NCBI GenBank assembly: GCA_023375675.1
Contig: JALQBC010000005.1
Coordinates: 1,302,001 to 1,366,000 of the forward strand
Reading direction: 5' to 3'
DNA: 64,000 nt
DNA from: Cytospora piceicola
Lineage: Eukaryota; Ascomycota; Sordariomycetes; Diaporthales; Cytosporaceae
Each line of letters starts with the position of its first letter. Positions within the stretch are counted from its first letter, which is position 1. A model generated the notes under the pieces. It made no database searches and had not been told where the DNA came from. It saw nothing but the letters and a program-made list of their open reading frames with translations. A program made the translations under genes and the position numbers. Below, piece by piece: positions 11,037 to 22,195 of the stretch.

Positions 11037-14000
11037 CCGATGTAGATGGTCGAGCCGATGCAGTTGATAGGCTCTTACAGTATCAGTGAGTTACCTAGGT
11101 ATCAAGTGAGGTATACGCCTAGTACCCACAGGTCACCGCGGAATCCCACCAGCCTCCTCCATCGAGTGAGCTGTCTCGTTTCGTTCCGTAGAACAGGGGT
11201 TGGGCCACTGGGAATGTGCAGATGGATCAACTCATGGACGGGTGTACCTCTGGAGTACTTCTGTTCCGTACTGGAATGTATTCCAGGTCTCTAGAGTCCA
11301 GCCCAATCAACACACTCCCCGCAAGCAAGTTGAAGCACAACGACCAGGCTAGCAAAAGACAATGTAACTTTTGGGCGAGACCGTGGGAAGCCAAGACGCT
11401 TGTCGAGACAACACTCCCAATACCAGAGTCTCGGGAGACGGTCAAGTTGCACCCAAAGCTTCTCAGACACAAGCAACAAGGAAAGGGACGGATGCCCTAG
11501 GGCCCGCACAGTTGTTCTTCCACAGTACCTACCTAGGGTACCTTAATAGTATACGGTGATGCCCTAAAGTCAGCCCTTCCCGTACCGGCTCGTGCGCGTA
11601 TTATTTTATCCGGACCATCTTCTTTATCTCGGGTACGCGCGTGACATGATCGAATCGAACCGTCTCGCCGCCACCAGGGGGATACGGTAACAAAAAGGCA
11701 AGGATCGACTGGAGCTGCTGGAGCTGCTGTGTTTTCATTCGAGGTCTCGAGAGGAGAGGCGCACCCCCTCCCTCGAGCCATGCTACGACCCTTGTAAGAA
11801 CAAAAATCCCGATCGTTTGCAGGGTCTAGCTGGACGCGGTTAAGCTGCTGACAAGGTGGCTTTTGATCCCGCCGGCAGTGTTCTAAGAGGAAGCTGGCGG
11901 ACACAGCAGGCGAGCACTGGTTAGCAACGCCAAAAGGCGGCATAAATCAATCATAGGCCAAGCGGGGGAGATTGGTCGTTGAAATACCTCTCGCCATGGG
12001 CAAACATCCTATATAACAGCACTCATGGTAGGTTAGCCATGGGGAGCTGGCCGGGTCCTGTTAATACTATGCATTTACCCTAGGGTAGTTAGGTATGTTT
12101 GAAGCAAGCAGTGATGTTTTGGTGATTGTGTCGCAGGGATTCGTATAGCGTTTATCTGGTGACCCTCTTTTTCTCCATGGGGAACGGGCCGGGGTTTGTT
12201 CTTTGGGGGGAAAATTGGGTCCACATCAACCAAGAAGGCAAGCTAACGTTGACACCCTGTCAGTGAAACCCAATAGTGCACGAGGTGGAGTTTTTTTCCC
12301 AGATCAAATGCGACGGATTGACACAAGTGCCCCAGGTGGCCGGAATTGTGCGCGACCTTGTGCCGTCCCTCCACGGTGAGCCTATCTGTTCGCGGAACCG
12401 TCAGCGTCAGGGCTGCATCTCCACGACGAGAGGAATGTGCAGATCCCGTTGCAACTGCAACATAACTCGAACCCGAATATCTATGGTTTTCCAACGCTCC
12501 GTTTCCCCTAATCTGCCTTGGCCTGTCTAGTGCAAAGACGATCTCCCTTTTGCGCAAATGATGCTCATTGGACCTTCCGAACAGTTGGTGATTTGTGCAT
12601 GACGCTGGAACGCTCGTGACCACGCGAAAACCCGCATGAAGAATGGGCTGTAGCTCGGGACTAACAAGATAACAAAGGCAGTGAGTGTCCAAGTACTCAT
12701 GTGATCCATCAGCCTCAGCCGCCCTTTTTCGCCTCAAACACCCCGCAAAGGGCAAAGGGCAAAGGGCAAAGTCCAGGGACTCAGGGACTCTCTACTCTCT
12801 TGGGCCGGGACATCCTTTCCCGTGTTGAAGGTTATTTGCCGTTAGTGTTAGTGCTTAGTGCTTCCGACGACAACCGGTCATGGCCTTTTTCCCTGTCCAT
12901 ATTGTCCATAGAGGGCATATCTTCACCGCTCGTAGGCGCGTGGACGTTACGAGACTATAGAATTGCCCCCCGGGTCAGGCATAGGTTTCAAGGTTGTTAT
13001 CCCGCACTGGTAAGTGGACTGAATTGCGAACTTCCTGTGTATCTATGTATATGTAGAAAACAACCTTGGGCGATGCCTTAGGAGCACAAAGCTCGTAACG
13101 AAGGTTGGTTGTAGTCTGGTAAGCCTTGCTGGAGAAGAGCCTCCTGTATGGTAGTATTGATTGCAACATGTCGGAATCAAGAACATTTGAAAGGGTCGAT
13201 TCTGCTGTCCAACATAGACTTGCACCACACAAAAAGACCACAAAGGGGCGTCTTAACTTTGCGCAACCTTGCAACCTCGCAACGCTGCAACCTTGGAACC
13301 TTCAAGACTGCAGCCCGAGGTGCATGGGTGTAAATATCTGAACCAGTGATAAGCATTGGGGCATTCATCTTTGGGGACAGTCATCATCAAGGGTCGTTGA
13401 TTGATCGGTGCTCATCGCACCCCCAGAGTCCCCACTAAACCCTCAGAAACCCGGGGTTTTAGCGCCTCGGCGAGTCGCGATCGATTCCTGATTGGCTGAT
13501 TAAAAGCAGAGTCGGGCCAGCTGCCCCACCTCGACTTCGTCCTCGATCTCGTCTTCCACCTCCAGATGTCGCCCTCGACCTCCACTTCCCTCCAAGTCAA
13601 GCCACAGCTTGAGTCGATAACTCGCATGGGGAATCCGGGACTGGGGAAGACCTGTGGCAAGAAATCTGGGGTCCAGATCATGTACGAGCAAGGATTATCA
13701 TCAGCTGTGCAGAAGTCTAGACACCCAGGACACCGGTTTATCTGGAGTACGGATCTATACTCGATAAGTCTGTACTTTTGTGTATATCATGGTCGGCGTG
13801 GCCGTGGGCCCTGCGCCATGTACTTACTGTGTACCTCCTCAAGTATGTAGGTACTACCCTAGGATTGACTTTGATAGACAGGGACCACATCACCTGCAGA
13901 TTAACCATATAGAAAAAAAGTCCAGACCTTTTGAGATGCGGCCAATGTAACATCATCACATGCTTCACCCGCTTGCCTACCTGGTACCCCTCCAGCCCTC

Positions 14001-15193
14001 CATTGCTTGGCTTATGGACGAACAGGTAGGATTTCAGGAGGAATATGCAACTCATGACGCCGCCGTCACCACGAATTGCTCTAGTCTCTGCCTGTGAGAC
14101 AAACAAAAGTGTGGGTGACAGCGCATGGGTGCCCAGCAGCCCAGCAGCCCAGTCAAAGGCTGGCTGCATCTTCTCAAACAGTCCGGTTTCCGGCGCTCAG
14201 ACATGCAGGTCTAGGTACATATATATGTAGTAACGGTATCTTTAGCAACATCGTGGGATACGACCTCGAGGGCTTGGAGACGGGGATGAGTAAGGGGCTC
14301 GATACCACGTGGGACCTGCCCGGTATCGGAAACCACCAAATCAGAACGGAACAATACCATATGGTGATACCAAAGAGGCGTAGGATAGTGTTCTATGACA
14401 CGGGCCGATAGGTTTCAGTCATGTAGCATTTGCTTAGAACTATCTATCTACCTACTGAAACATTTGTCCCCCATGTAATTTCCACTCCGCCTCCGATTGT
14501 GAAACATTCCGGCTCGAATTCTCTGCGTCGACCAGGCCGAGGCTGAGTGATACGGTACATATATCAAGTCGAGACTGCTAAAGCTCAGAAGTGACGGCGA
14601 GGAGGAGGCATCGGTCGTTACTAAGCCAAACCACCAACACCACACCACATGTGCATTCGTATTGCTGACGCCGACGGTCATGTGTTCAGCTTCCTTGATA
14701 TTTCCCTCACGGAATTCATACCAGTTTGGCTGTTCTATGAGAAGGACCGGATGTAGAGTTTCAAATTTATCACAGCCCATGGCCCACAGCCTTCCGTAGA
14801 CACCTGGGCGGACCGGTTCTTCCTCCCTACACGTAGTACCAGACTCCGTCTTTGCTACTTATGAGCTTGTTCAGTTATATCTTATTTACTACTGTAACGT
14901 ATGAGGCTTCACGATAAAGCTTTCTCTCATCACACAACGAGGAAACAATACGGGCGGGCCACGGTTCCATACTAGTCTAGTACAAGGCATCCAAGATAAA
15001 CACTCTCTATGGTATCTCAACAAGCCAGAAACTACCTTTTTGTTTTATATATGAGACGCACGCCGAGGGAAAACAAGACCGTAGCCTAAACCCGCAATAT
15101 ACCTGCCCGGACGCCACAAGCCCTGTCCATTTATACCTATATCCCACCCATTCTCCATCCTGAGCCCCCCCCCCCCCGTGACGCCAAAACGTG

Positions 15194-15881
15194 CTACTCT
15201 CCCATCGTACCCTCATCCGGCCCCCATCCCGTCCTCGATTGGCACAGCCTTATTATGCCCTTCCTGAAGTCACTCAGCTCCGACCTCTGCTGCTGCACCG
15301 TCTCGAGGAGGTCGCGGTACCTCCTCTGCCAGCGCTCCGCCTCGCCACCACCCCCCTCCTCGTCGGCACCGTCGTCATCGTCCTCCTCCCCCTCGGCATC
15401 CTCCTCCCCGTCCCCGTCCCCGCCCCCCTCCCGCCCCGCCCCGACCCCCCTCCCCTCCGCCCCCCTCCACCTCCCGTGCGCCAGCGTAACCCGCACGCTA
15501 TAGGTCCCCCGGACGTCCCCCAGCCGCATGTCCCAGTGGCAGTCGTACACCCCGAAGCCCTCCCCCCCGGGCACCCCCCTGTGCACGCGCACGCCGGTGC
15601 CGCCGCCCCCGCCCGCGCCCCCGCCCCCGGCGCCCCCCCTCAGGGTGCTGCTCCCCGCGAGCGCCGCCGCGCCGGCCAGGAACGCCTCCTTGCCCGCCGC
15701 CCCGCGCATCAGGTCCTCGACGATCTGCCTGCTGATGCCCGCCGCCTCCTCCACGCCGCACGGCGCCGTCGGGTTCCCCGCCGGGTCGAACCAGTCCGCG
15801 CCCACCATGTCGTAGATGAGGAGGGACTCGACCTCGTCGAGGTTCGTCCGGTCGTCCTGGTCGGTGAAGTGGACGCCTCTG

Positions 15882-15913
<32 letters not shown>

Positions 15914-16031
15914 TTGTTGCTGGTTATGATGTTGATGTTGGGATGGATGCTGCTGCAAAGGTTGGATGTCCATAAACGGTGACGAGGAGGAAGTATACTG
16001 CGCCCGTATCGGTGGCGTAACCGCCTGGTAC

Positions 16032-16066
<35 letters not shown>

Positions 16067-17659
16067 TGGGAAAGGTACGTATGGGTTGTTCGCCGCCTCG
16101 AAGGCCCCCATCGCCGGCGCGCTCGCCTCGGCGGCGTCCAGGCTGAAGCCGACGGCCTGGTGGGCCCCCATCGCCGACCCGTTGATCATCACCACGGGCG
16201 GCCCCGGCGGCGTGGCGAGCCTGACGCCCCCTCCCGCCCGCTCCGGCACGTGAAGCGACAGCTGGCTCCGGATAGACCTCAGGTCCCGAGCCTGGGCCTC
16301 GCTCTGCTGTTGCTGCTGCTGCTGCTGTTGTTGTTGTTGTGCGTGGCCAAAAGGCGTCTCTTGTTGCTGGCCCATGCTCATGTTCGCCTGCGGTACCGAG
16401 GCCATCGCGGCAGGAGGGAGGTTCGGGCTAGGCCTTATCATGGGGTTCGACATGCCGGGTGTCATGCCGGGCGAGTGCTGCTGCTGCTGCTGCTGCTGCT
16501 GCCTGACCCCCGGGCTCTGCGCAGGGAAGGCCGAGAAGGGCGACGAGGGGTCGTTCGCCGGGTTGCTCAGCTGGCGGTTCAGGGGCGGCCTGCCGCGGGT
16601 CTTGCCCGAGCCGCCGGGGCCGCCGCTCCTCCACGCGGAGGAGACGACCTTTGCCCCGTGCCGCCGGCTGCTCTTCGGCCTGCTGGGCGTGACGGCCGAC
16701 CTGGGCTCCTCCGGCGGCTCCGGCCACAGCACCTGCCCCGCGGACGGCGTGATGGCCGAGTAGGGGTGCGCGGTCAGCGGGGTGTGGACGAAGCCGTCGC
16801 CGGGCCACGACACCCCCAGGCTGCCCATGTCCATGTTCATCCGCGCGTATTGATCTTGCGATGGGAACAGGGCCGACCCCCCATCCGTGTGGGCGGACCA
16901 GAGGTCGAGCTGCTGGGTGCCGCCGGCGGGGGCCACGGGCCTACCAGGGCCGAAGTCGCTCCCCCCTCCTTCCATCCTCGGCCTTTGGGATGGCGACACG
17001 CTGGAGTCCTCGTCGTCTGGCCGTTTCCTACCTCTCCGTGGTCGTATCTCGGGCAGGAGAGATCGCAGCGCCATGTCGTCTTCAGCAGCTACCCCGTCGC
17101 GGCCCTCCTCTGTGACCGGGTTCGGGTCCTGGGGGACTTCTGTCCAGTACGGGTGAGGGTTGTTCAGCATGTAGTCGAAGAAAGCGTCGAGATGCATCGA
17201 GTGCATCCAGCGCTGGAACTCGTGTCAGTCGGGTCTCCCCCCTTCTCGGATCACACGGACCTCGTCTACGTGAGGATGATTTACCTTCAAGCGGACGGCG
17301 TATTGCTGGATCTTCTGCGTGCTCTGGCCCTTGTCCTGATCTGGAGGGTCAACGCCGAGACGCAAGGCGAGCTCGGCCCACGTCTTGATCTCCTTGTTCT
17401 GGAACTGCTTGATCAGCTCGAAGAGGGTGTAGGTGCTGAAGGTCTTGCCCCCGCTTTTCGGTGGAATCCGGAATGCCTCTCTCAGCACCGCGGTGTCTGT
17501 CTCGGGCGGGACCCCTGGGTTGCAGTACAGGATGAACTGGACGTAAGCATCCTCGATGGTCTCAGCCCTGGGTTTCTTAGGCGGCAGGGAGCGCCGTGTC
17601 GTCCTGATCGGTGCCGAGGCGGGATTCGTCGTGAGCAGGTGGGTGCTCGGGTGCTGCAT
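15194..17659 (-). CDS. Abp2-like (ARS-binding protein 2 family) DNA-binding protein with poly-Gln tracts
   Basis: Two exons, 17659-17285 and 17212-15194, join in phase across a 72-nt intron, giving 797 residues. The conserved part spans about residues 30-155, across the intron. It includes AYVQFILYCNPGVP, KTFSTYTLFELIKQF, TWAELALRLGV and the W-rich segment after the splice. This matches the family of fission-yeast Abp2, a protein that binds replication-origin (ARS) DNA. The rest is low complexity: a basic RPRRGRKRP patch that may be a nuclear localisation signal, four glutamine tracts (encoded at about 15883-15931, 16034-16063, 16303-16340 and 16478-16502), and a Gly-rich run. A second conserved-looking block near residues 590-720 contains GVYDCHWDMRLGDVRGTYSV. 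The role in filamentous fungi (origin binding or transcription) is inferred from the family only. Confidence 0.82.
15883..16502 (-). repeat. Four CAG/CAA trinucleotide tracts encoding poly-Gln
   Basis: Within the Abp2-like gene, CAG and CAA codons on the minus strand form four separate runs at about 15883-15931, 16034-16063, 16303-16340 and 16478-16502, each roughly 9-17 codons. The tracts mix pure CAG stretches with CAA interruptions. Such runs change length easily by replication slippage, so allele differences between strains are likely. Poly-Gln segments are common in fungal transcription regulators. Confidence 0.9.
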
Positions 17660-19853
17660 GGCCGACCAGAAAGTGTTATCGACCCACGATCCCGTCGACG
17701 ACCAGGTGTTGCTTAAGTACGGGGCGACTGGTCATGGGACTCGGAATAGCCGAGTAGTCTTGGGAGGCTGAGGGATGTTGTGCTTATTCAGATTAGGATG
17801 AGGCTGGCGCACATACGTCACGACGGATGACATCGCTGGGGGAAGACGGTATGAAGAAATAAAGCAGCATAACGAGAGTGACAGGTCCTCGCCCGAGGGA
17901 CTCGGGGAGGAGGGGCAAACGATAATAAAAGACGGGCAGGCTGGCCTCTTCGGAGCTATGGGGACCTTCCAGGGACTCCATTTGGAGTTTCCTGTCCAGT
18001 CTAGGGACGTTGAAGGATCGGCCTCGCTACGGCTACGGCACATGCTGTGAAATACTGGTGCCTGGTGGCGCCGTGGGCCATAACGGGGGAAGGGGATGGC
18101 AACTATGAAAGAGAAGGAAGCCGGGATGGGGCTCGGCCCTTGGGATGGCTGCAGATTCTGGTCTAAGATCTGATCGGATCGAGCAAGCGCCAGGAACAGC
18201 CGCCTGGTGTTCCCAATCCAACGGGTCGGCCATGTTCGAAACTATACTGGTCGACCATGTTGTGGGCACCGTGATGTACCTTTGGAACAAGGTGGCTCAC
18301 ATATAGGCACAAGCCAAGGATGACATCGCAGAGAGAAGGTCCAGGTAAAGTTTCCCATTAGGGTTTCACGGTTCGCTCATGCTTGGCGAATGGATGCCCC
18401 CACAAGGCAGATGGCACCCACGCGAGCGGGAGGTGTTGATGCCATGATCAGATTTGACATTGCAGACCGTCTGTGTGTGTATGTGTGTGTGTGTTACCGA
18501 AGAAGACACCTCATTTCCGCTTTGAGAAGGTCGAGAGAGTCCAGCAAGAGGCCCAGGTAGAGGAGGGACAACCCTCTTGCGGAACTGCTGCAAAACGTTG
18601 CATTGCATTGTTTGCGCCCTGACGCCCCGTCTTGGTGGGTGACGGTGGTTGACGGTGGTGGTGGTGGTGGAGGAGGAATTGGTAGTGGTAGTAGTAGCAG
18701 CAGCAGTGGTGTCGGTGAACCGAGTGTGGTTCGAGTGTGCCGTCCGAGATGCGACTGAGGGACTCCGACTCCTCAGAGATCCATTGGGTGTTACTCTGAG
18801 GAAGAGGGAAGAGGAGCCAAGCCAAGGAGCCAAGATGGAGCCAACCGTTGCACATACCCACTGACAGGGTGGATCTGGGATCGTCAGTGCATACCAGTTG
18901 ACCTAGGTGGTTTGACGGCTCCGTAGATACTTGCGTACTACAGTATGTACACTACTGCTGGGAAAGCCTTCCCGGCACGCGGGGGTGTAGCGACAATCCG
19001 TGAATCCTTCTCTCCTGTTTAGTCTTACATGCCGTCCAGAAATAGCCCCAGCTGCCGTGAGCACCGACAGGGATCTTTTGTGACTGCCTATTCATCGTTT
19101 CAATCTGAGGACCCCAAACGCGACCCTTTTGCAATTTCAGCCTTGTTCTATTGGCCATTCCACTGAATGTGCTTTCGTGTTGATGATGAGACCCCCGAGG
19201 GTTGGTTACATGTCGACGAGTCGACATCGAGTAGCCTGGTAATCATACATCGTGAAGGAGGCTTGACTTGGCCCGAAGGCGGAGAGAGAAACCAACTCTT
19301 CAGACCCCAAAGGCATGTTGGGAGGTTGAAGAGGACCATGTTCTGTTGCATCAATGTCTGTCACCACGATGGAGTATGAGACTTGGCCTGAGTGGTTGGT
19401 TGGACTTTGCATCTTGTTGTGGAAAAAGCAATGGGCTGGTCTTTTTGGGTCTAACAACGCAACTTTTAGACTGGGCGGAATCCTTCAGCAGCTATTCCGA
19501 GTGGGTGAGTGAGTGTTGGCCAGTTAGGCAACGGGACCGGATGTCGGGTGGCCCTTTGAGGAGGATCGCCTCGCGCAGCATGCCAGAAAAATTCTGGGCA
19601 TTATCTTTTTCTTCTTTCTTCAAATTGGTCCCTCCTACACTTGGACTGGCTGCGCCAGAGGCTTGATTGATGCTCTCGTCAGGGGGTGAGCGACACCTGA
19701 GTTCTCACCAACAACAATAGTTGGCAGACCTTTGAACACCTCATCCTGCCAGAATCCTCAGCCAGGTCACTCATCAATCGGCCCCGGGCTCCCCGGATTC
19801 TTGCGCCGGGTGGGAATTGCGCGCCCTGACTGACGGGCTTTTCCAATCTTCTG

Positions 19854-19856
<3 letters not shown>

Positions 19857-19888
<32 letters not shown>
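19857..19888. repeat. (TG)n microsatellite, about 16 units
   Basis: An uninterrupted TG dinucleotide run lies about 775 bases upstream of the Ant1-like carrier start. Alternating purine-pyrimidine DNA of this length can adopt left-handed form and is prone to length variation. No gene is involved. Confidence 0.95.
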
Positions 19889-19895
<7 letters not shown>

Positions 19896-20004
19896 GCTCC
19901 ATCGTTGAGACGTGAGAAGTCAGTGAACAAGGCAGACTAGTCCGGTTATGCTCGGCCCGGCAGGTATTATTGCCGTAACAGGGCATATATACAATTGCGT
20001 TCAT

Positions 20005-20281
20005 AAGACGAGGCGAGGCAAGGCGAGGTGAGGCGGCCTCCAGCAGGGAACAGCTGAATTTGAGTTTGAGTGTTGTCGCAGCTGGCTTCCAAGGTTGTCA
20101 TGTCAGTCGTCAGTCGTCAGTCGTCATTTGTCATATGTCAGATGGCAGGCATCATGGCATATGGCATTGGCATTGGCATTGGCATATGCCAGTTGTTGCA
20201 TTTGCCGAAATCGTATGGGGAAAACCCAATCCCCGGTATTTCTCGGGAACAAGTCTGGCAGTCTGGCAGTCTGGCAGTCTC
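20005..20281. repeat. Cluster of four different short tandem repeats
   Basis: Within about 280 bases there are AGGCG-type repeats (about 20008-20036), GTCGTCA repeats (about 20103-20126), a GGCATT hexamer repeated about four times (about 20164-20188) and a GTCTGGCA octamer repeated three to four times (about 20257-20281). Each has a different unit, which points to repeated local slippage events and not one element. The cluster lies 380-660 bases upstream of the carrier gene. Confidence 0.8.
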
Positions 20282-20662
20282 GTAGTTTGTATGGCATCTT
20301 GGGTGGGTGTCCCGTCCTGCCCGTCCCAGTTATACCACTGCAGTGGATCGATCCATGCCCGATCACGGGCTGCAGCTGTCAACTGCCGGCCGGTCCATTG
20401 GATTCCGGACCTCGGCTGATTAGCACCGCTCAAGATAGCCGGCTCCCTTGATCAACCGCACCTATTTACTTCCATATACTAAGGTAGGTAGATTATCTAC
20501 TCGGTCTACTACGACATCATCTCCTCGCATCCATCAACGGTGACGAGGATGAATGAAGATATCAACTGATATCCTATTCGTCTCTTAATATCCTATTACA
20601 GTTTCATTCTATATACTTCTTACAAGCCAACCCGCCACCACAACCAGTTCGCGACCACCACC

Positions 20663-21735
20663 ATGGCGCCCGCCGCATCCAAACCCGTGATACCCCAGAA
20701 CGACAATGTCGCCCACGCCCTGGCCGGCGCCGGCGGAGGCATCCTGTCCATGATCCTCACGTATGGTCCCATCTCCCCAAACTAACCACACTGTGCGCGC
20801 AAACCATCCAAGCTGACCCCTCCCCTCACAGCTACCCCCTCATCACCCTCTCGACCCGCGCCCAGGTCGAGTCCAAGCGCGCCGACTCGACCTTCCTCAA
20901 GGCCGTCAGGCACATAACCGCGCGCGAGGGCGTCTCGGGCCTGTACGCGGGGCTCGACTCGGCCCTGTTCGGCATCGCCGTCACCAACTTTGTCTACTAC
21001 TACTGGTACGAGTGGACCCGGGCCTTCTTCGAGGAGGCCGCCGCCAAGGCCGGCCGCGCCTCCAAGAAGCTCACCACCGTCGAGAGCATGATCGCCGGCG
21101 CCATCGCCGGGTCCGCCACCGTCATCCTCACGAACCCCATCTGGGTCGTCAACACGCGCATGACGACGCGGAAGCACCAGGCCGACGAGGCGGGAGGCCC
21201 GGGCAAGGACGGGGCGCTCCCCCTGCCCGGCGGCGCCGCCGCCGCAAAGAGGGCGCCGCCCTCCACGACCCTCGGCACGCTTCTCGCCATGCTGAGGAAC
21301 GAGGGGCCCCAGGCCCTCTTCTCCGGCGTCCTCCCCGCCCTGGTCCTCGTCATCAACCCCATCCTGCAGTACACCCTGTTCGAGCAGCTCAAGAACGCCG
21401 TCGAGAGGCGCCGCCGCGCCGTCACCCCCGCCGTCGCCTTCTCCCTCGGCGCCCTGGGCAAGCTCTTCGCCACGAGCATCACCTACCCCTACATCACCGT
21501 CAAGTCGCAGGCCCACGTCGCGGGCGGCAGGGAGGGCGCCGGGAAGAAGGAGGGCATGTCGGCCGCCATCACCAGGATCGTCAGGGAGGAGGGCTACGCC
21601 GGCCTCTACAAGGGCATCGGGCCCAAGGTCACGCAGAGCGTGCTCACGGCCGCGCTCCTCTTCGCCTTCAAGGATGTTCTCTACGAGCAGACTGTCAGGC
21701 TGCGCCAGGCCTCGGCTAGGAAGGCTCTCGCCTAG
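20663..21735 (+). CDS. ANT1: Peroxisomal adenine nucleotide transporter (mitochondrial-carrier family)
   Basis: Exons 20663-20760 and 20832-21735 join in phase, giving 333 residues, a normal carrier length. Three repeated modules of two membrane helices are visible, with the degenerate signatures YPLITLSTRAQ, NPIWVVNTRM and YPYITVKSQ. This set, especially PIWVVNTR, is characteristic of the Ant1/PMP47 (SLC25A17-like) branch, not the mitochondrial ADP/ATP carrier. These proteins bring ATP into peroxisomes in exchange for AMP to support fatty-acid activation and beta-oxidation. A Gly/Ala/Pro-rich insertion of about 25 residues follows the second signature, and gene length otherwise fits the family. 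The gene is divergent from the Abp2-like gene. A 398-codon frame on the opposite strand is a GC-bias shadow. Confidence 0.88.
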
Positions 21736-22195
21736 AGGGCGGTGGGTGCCTTGGGGGCCGCAGACGCGTAGTACGGCGTCCTGAGGATCCCGCTTACTGG
21801 TGGGTAACATCGGGTGGTGGTACATGGTACAGACGCTCGTATCGGCATTAGGATGGGGATTCACTTGCCGAGATAATTCGTAAAGGTTGGTGATGGCCCC
21901 AAGACAAGACATTCGCATGTGACATGGAACAGGGGCAAACAGTTTTGTGTGCCGGCAGGGGTCCATCAAATTTTGCATGTGATGATGGTTGAGGACAGGA
22001 TCGTCAATGCAGTATGCAAGCGCAAGGGTTCAGTAGCTGGTTTGGGAAGTATGACTGGATCCGAGTACCATTTTGGTGTGTTAGACCTACGACAGGGATG
22101 AAAACAGTATTCTCGAATGACTATTCTAAGCTCGACTATCCACTCAATCTACACATAGTACGCTGTTCCAAGGTTGATTACGGACTCGCCTCATC
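21736..22195. other. Convergent 3' region between the carrier and NAA35
   Basis: About 460 bases between two stop codons facing each other. It should hold both transcript ends. No coding frame or repeat was seen. Confidence 0.6.

Larger units (their letters stand above)
10616..15193. other. 4.6 kb gene-poor stretch
   Basis: No gene is supported. It contains the transporter promoter, a GGGCTT tandem repeat (about 10858-10882), palindromic TAGGTACCTA-type clusters (10966-10997, 11021-11036, 11524-11548), GGGCAAA repeats (about 12745-12771), a CAACCTTG-type degenerate repeat (about 13258-13302) and a poly-C run near 15167-15177. Open frames of 60-170 codons on both strands show neither biased codon use nor recognisable motifs. 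The last 1 kb is the 3' flank of the Abp2-like gene. Confidence 0.6.
17660..20662. other. 3 kb intergenic region rich in simple repeats
   Basis: This is shared upstream DNA of two divergent genes, the Abp2-like gene (minus) and the Ant1-like carrier (plus). It contains a (TG)n run (about 18471-18495), GGT repeats (about 18649-18671), a long (TG)n run (19857-19888) and a cluster of short tandem repeats from 20005 to 20281. The open frames seen (for example 19268-19666 plus) are not convincing. No RNA gene was recognised. Confidence 0.6.

Noticed and set aside
16064..17716. 550-codon open frame on the plus strand opposite the Abp2-like gene
   Set aside because: It is an antisense shadow created by GC-rich third codon positions and by CAG repeats read as poly-Leu. 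Its peptide is Arg- and Leu-rich without motif, while the minus strand encodes a conserved domain.
19857..19888. (TG)n and (AC)n runs as telomere- or centromere-related sequence
   Set aside because: They are ordinary dinucleotide microsatellites. No TTAGGG array or long AT-rich core is present.
20782..21978. 398-codon open frame on the minus strand opposite the Ant1-like carrier
   Set aside because: The peptide is Gly/Asp/Val-rich low complexity typical of an antisense shadow. The plus strand carries three carrier signatures.
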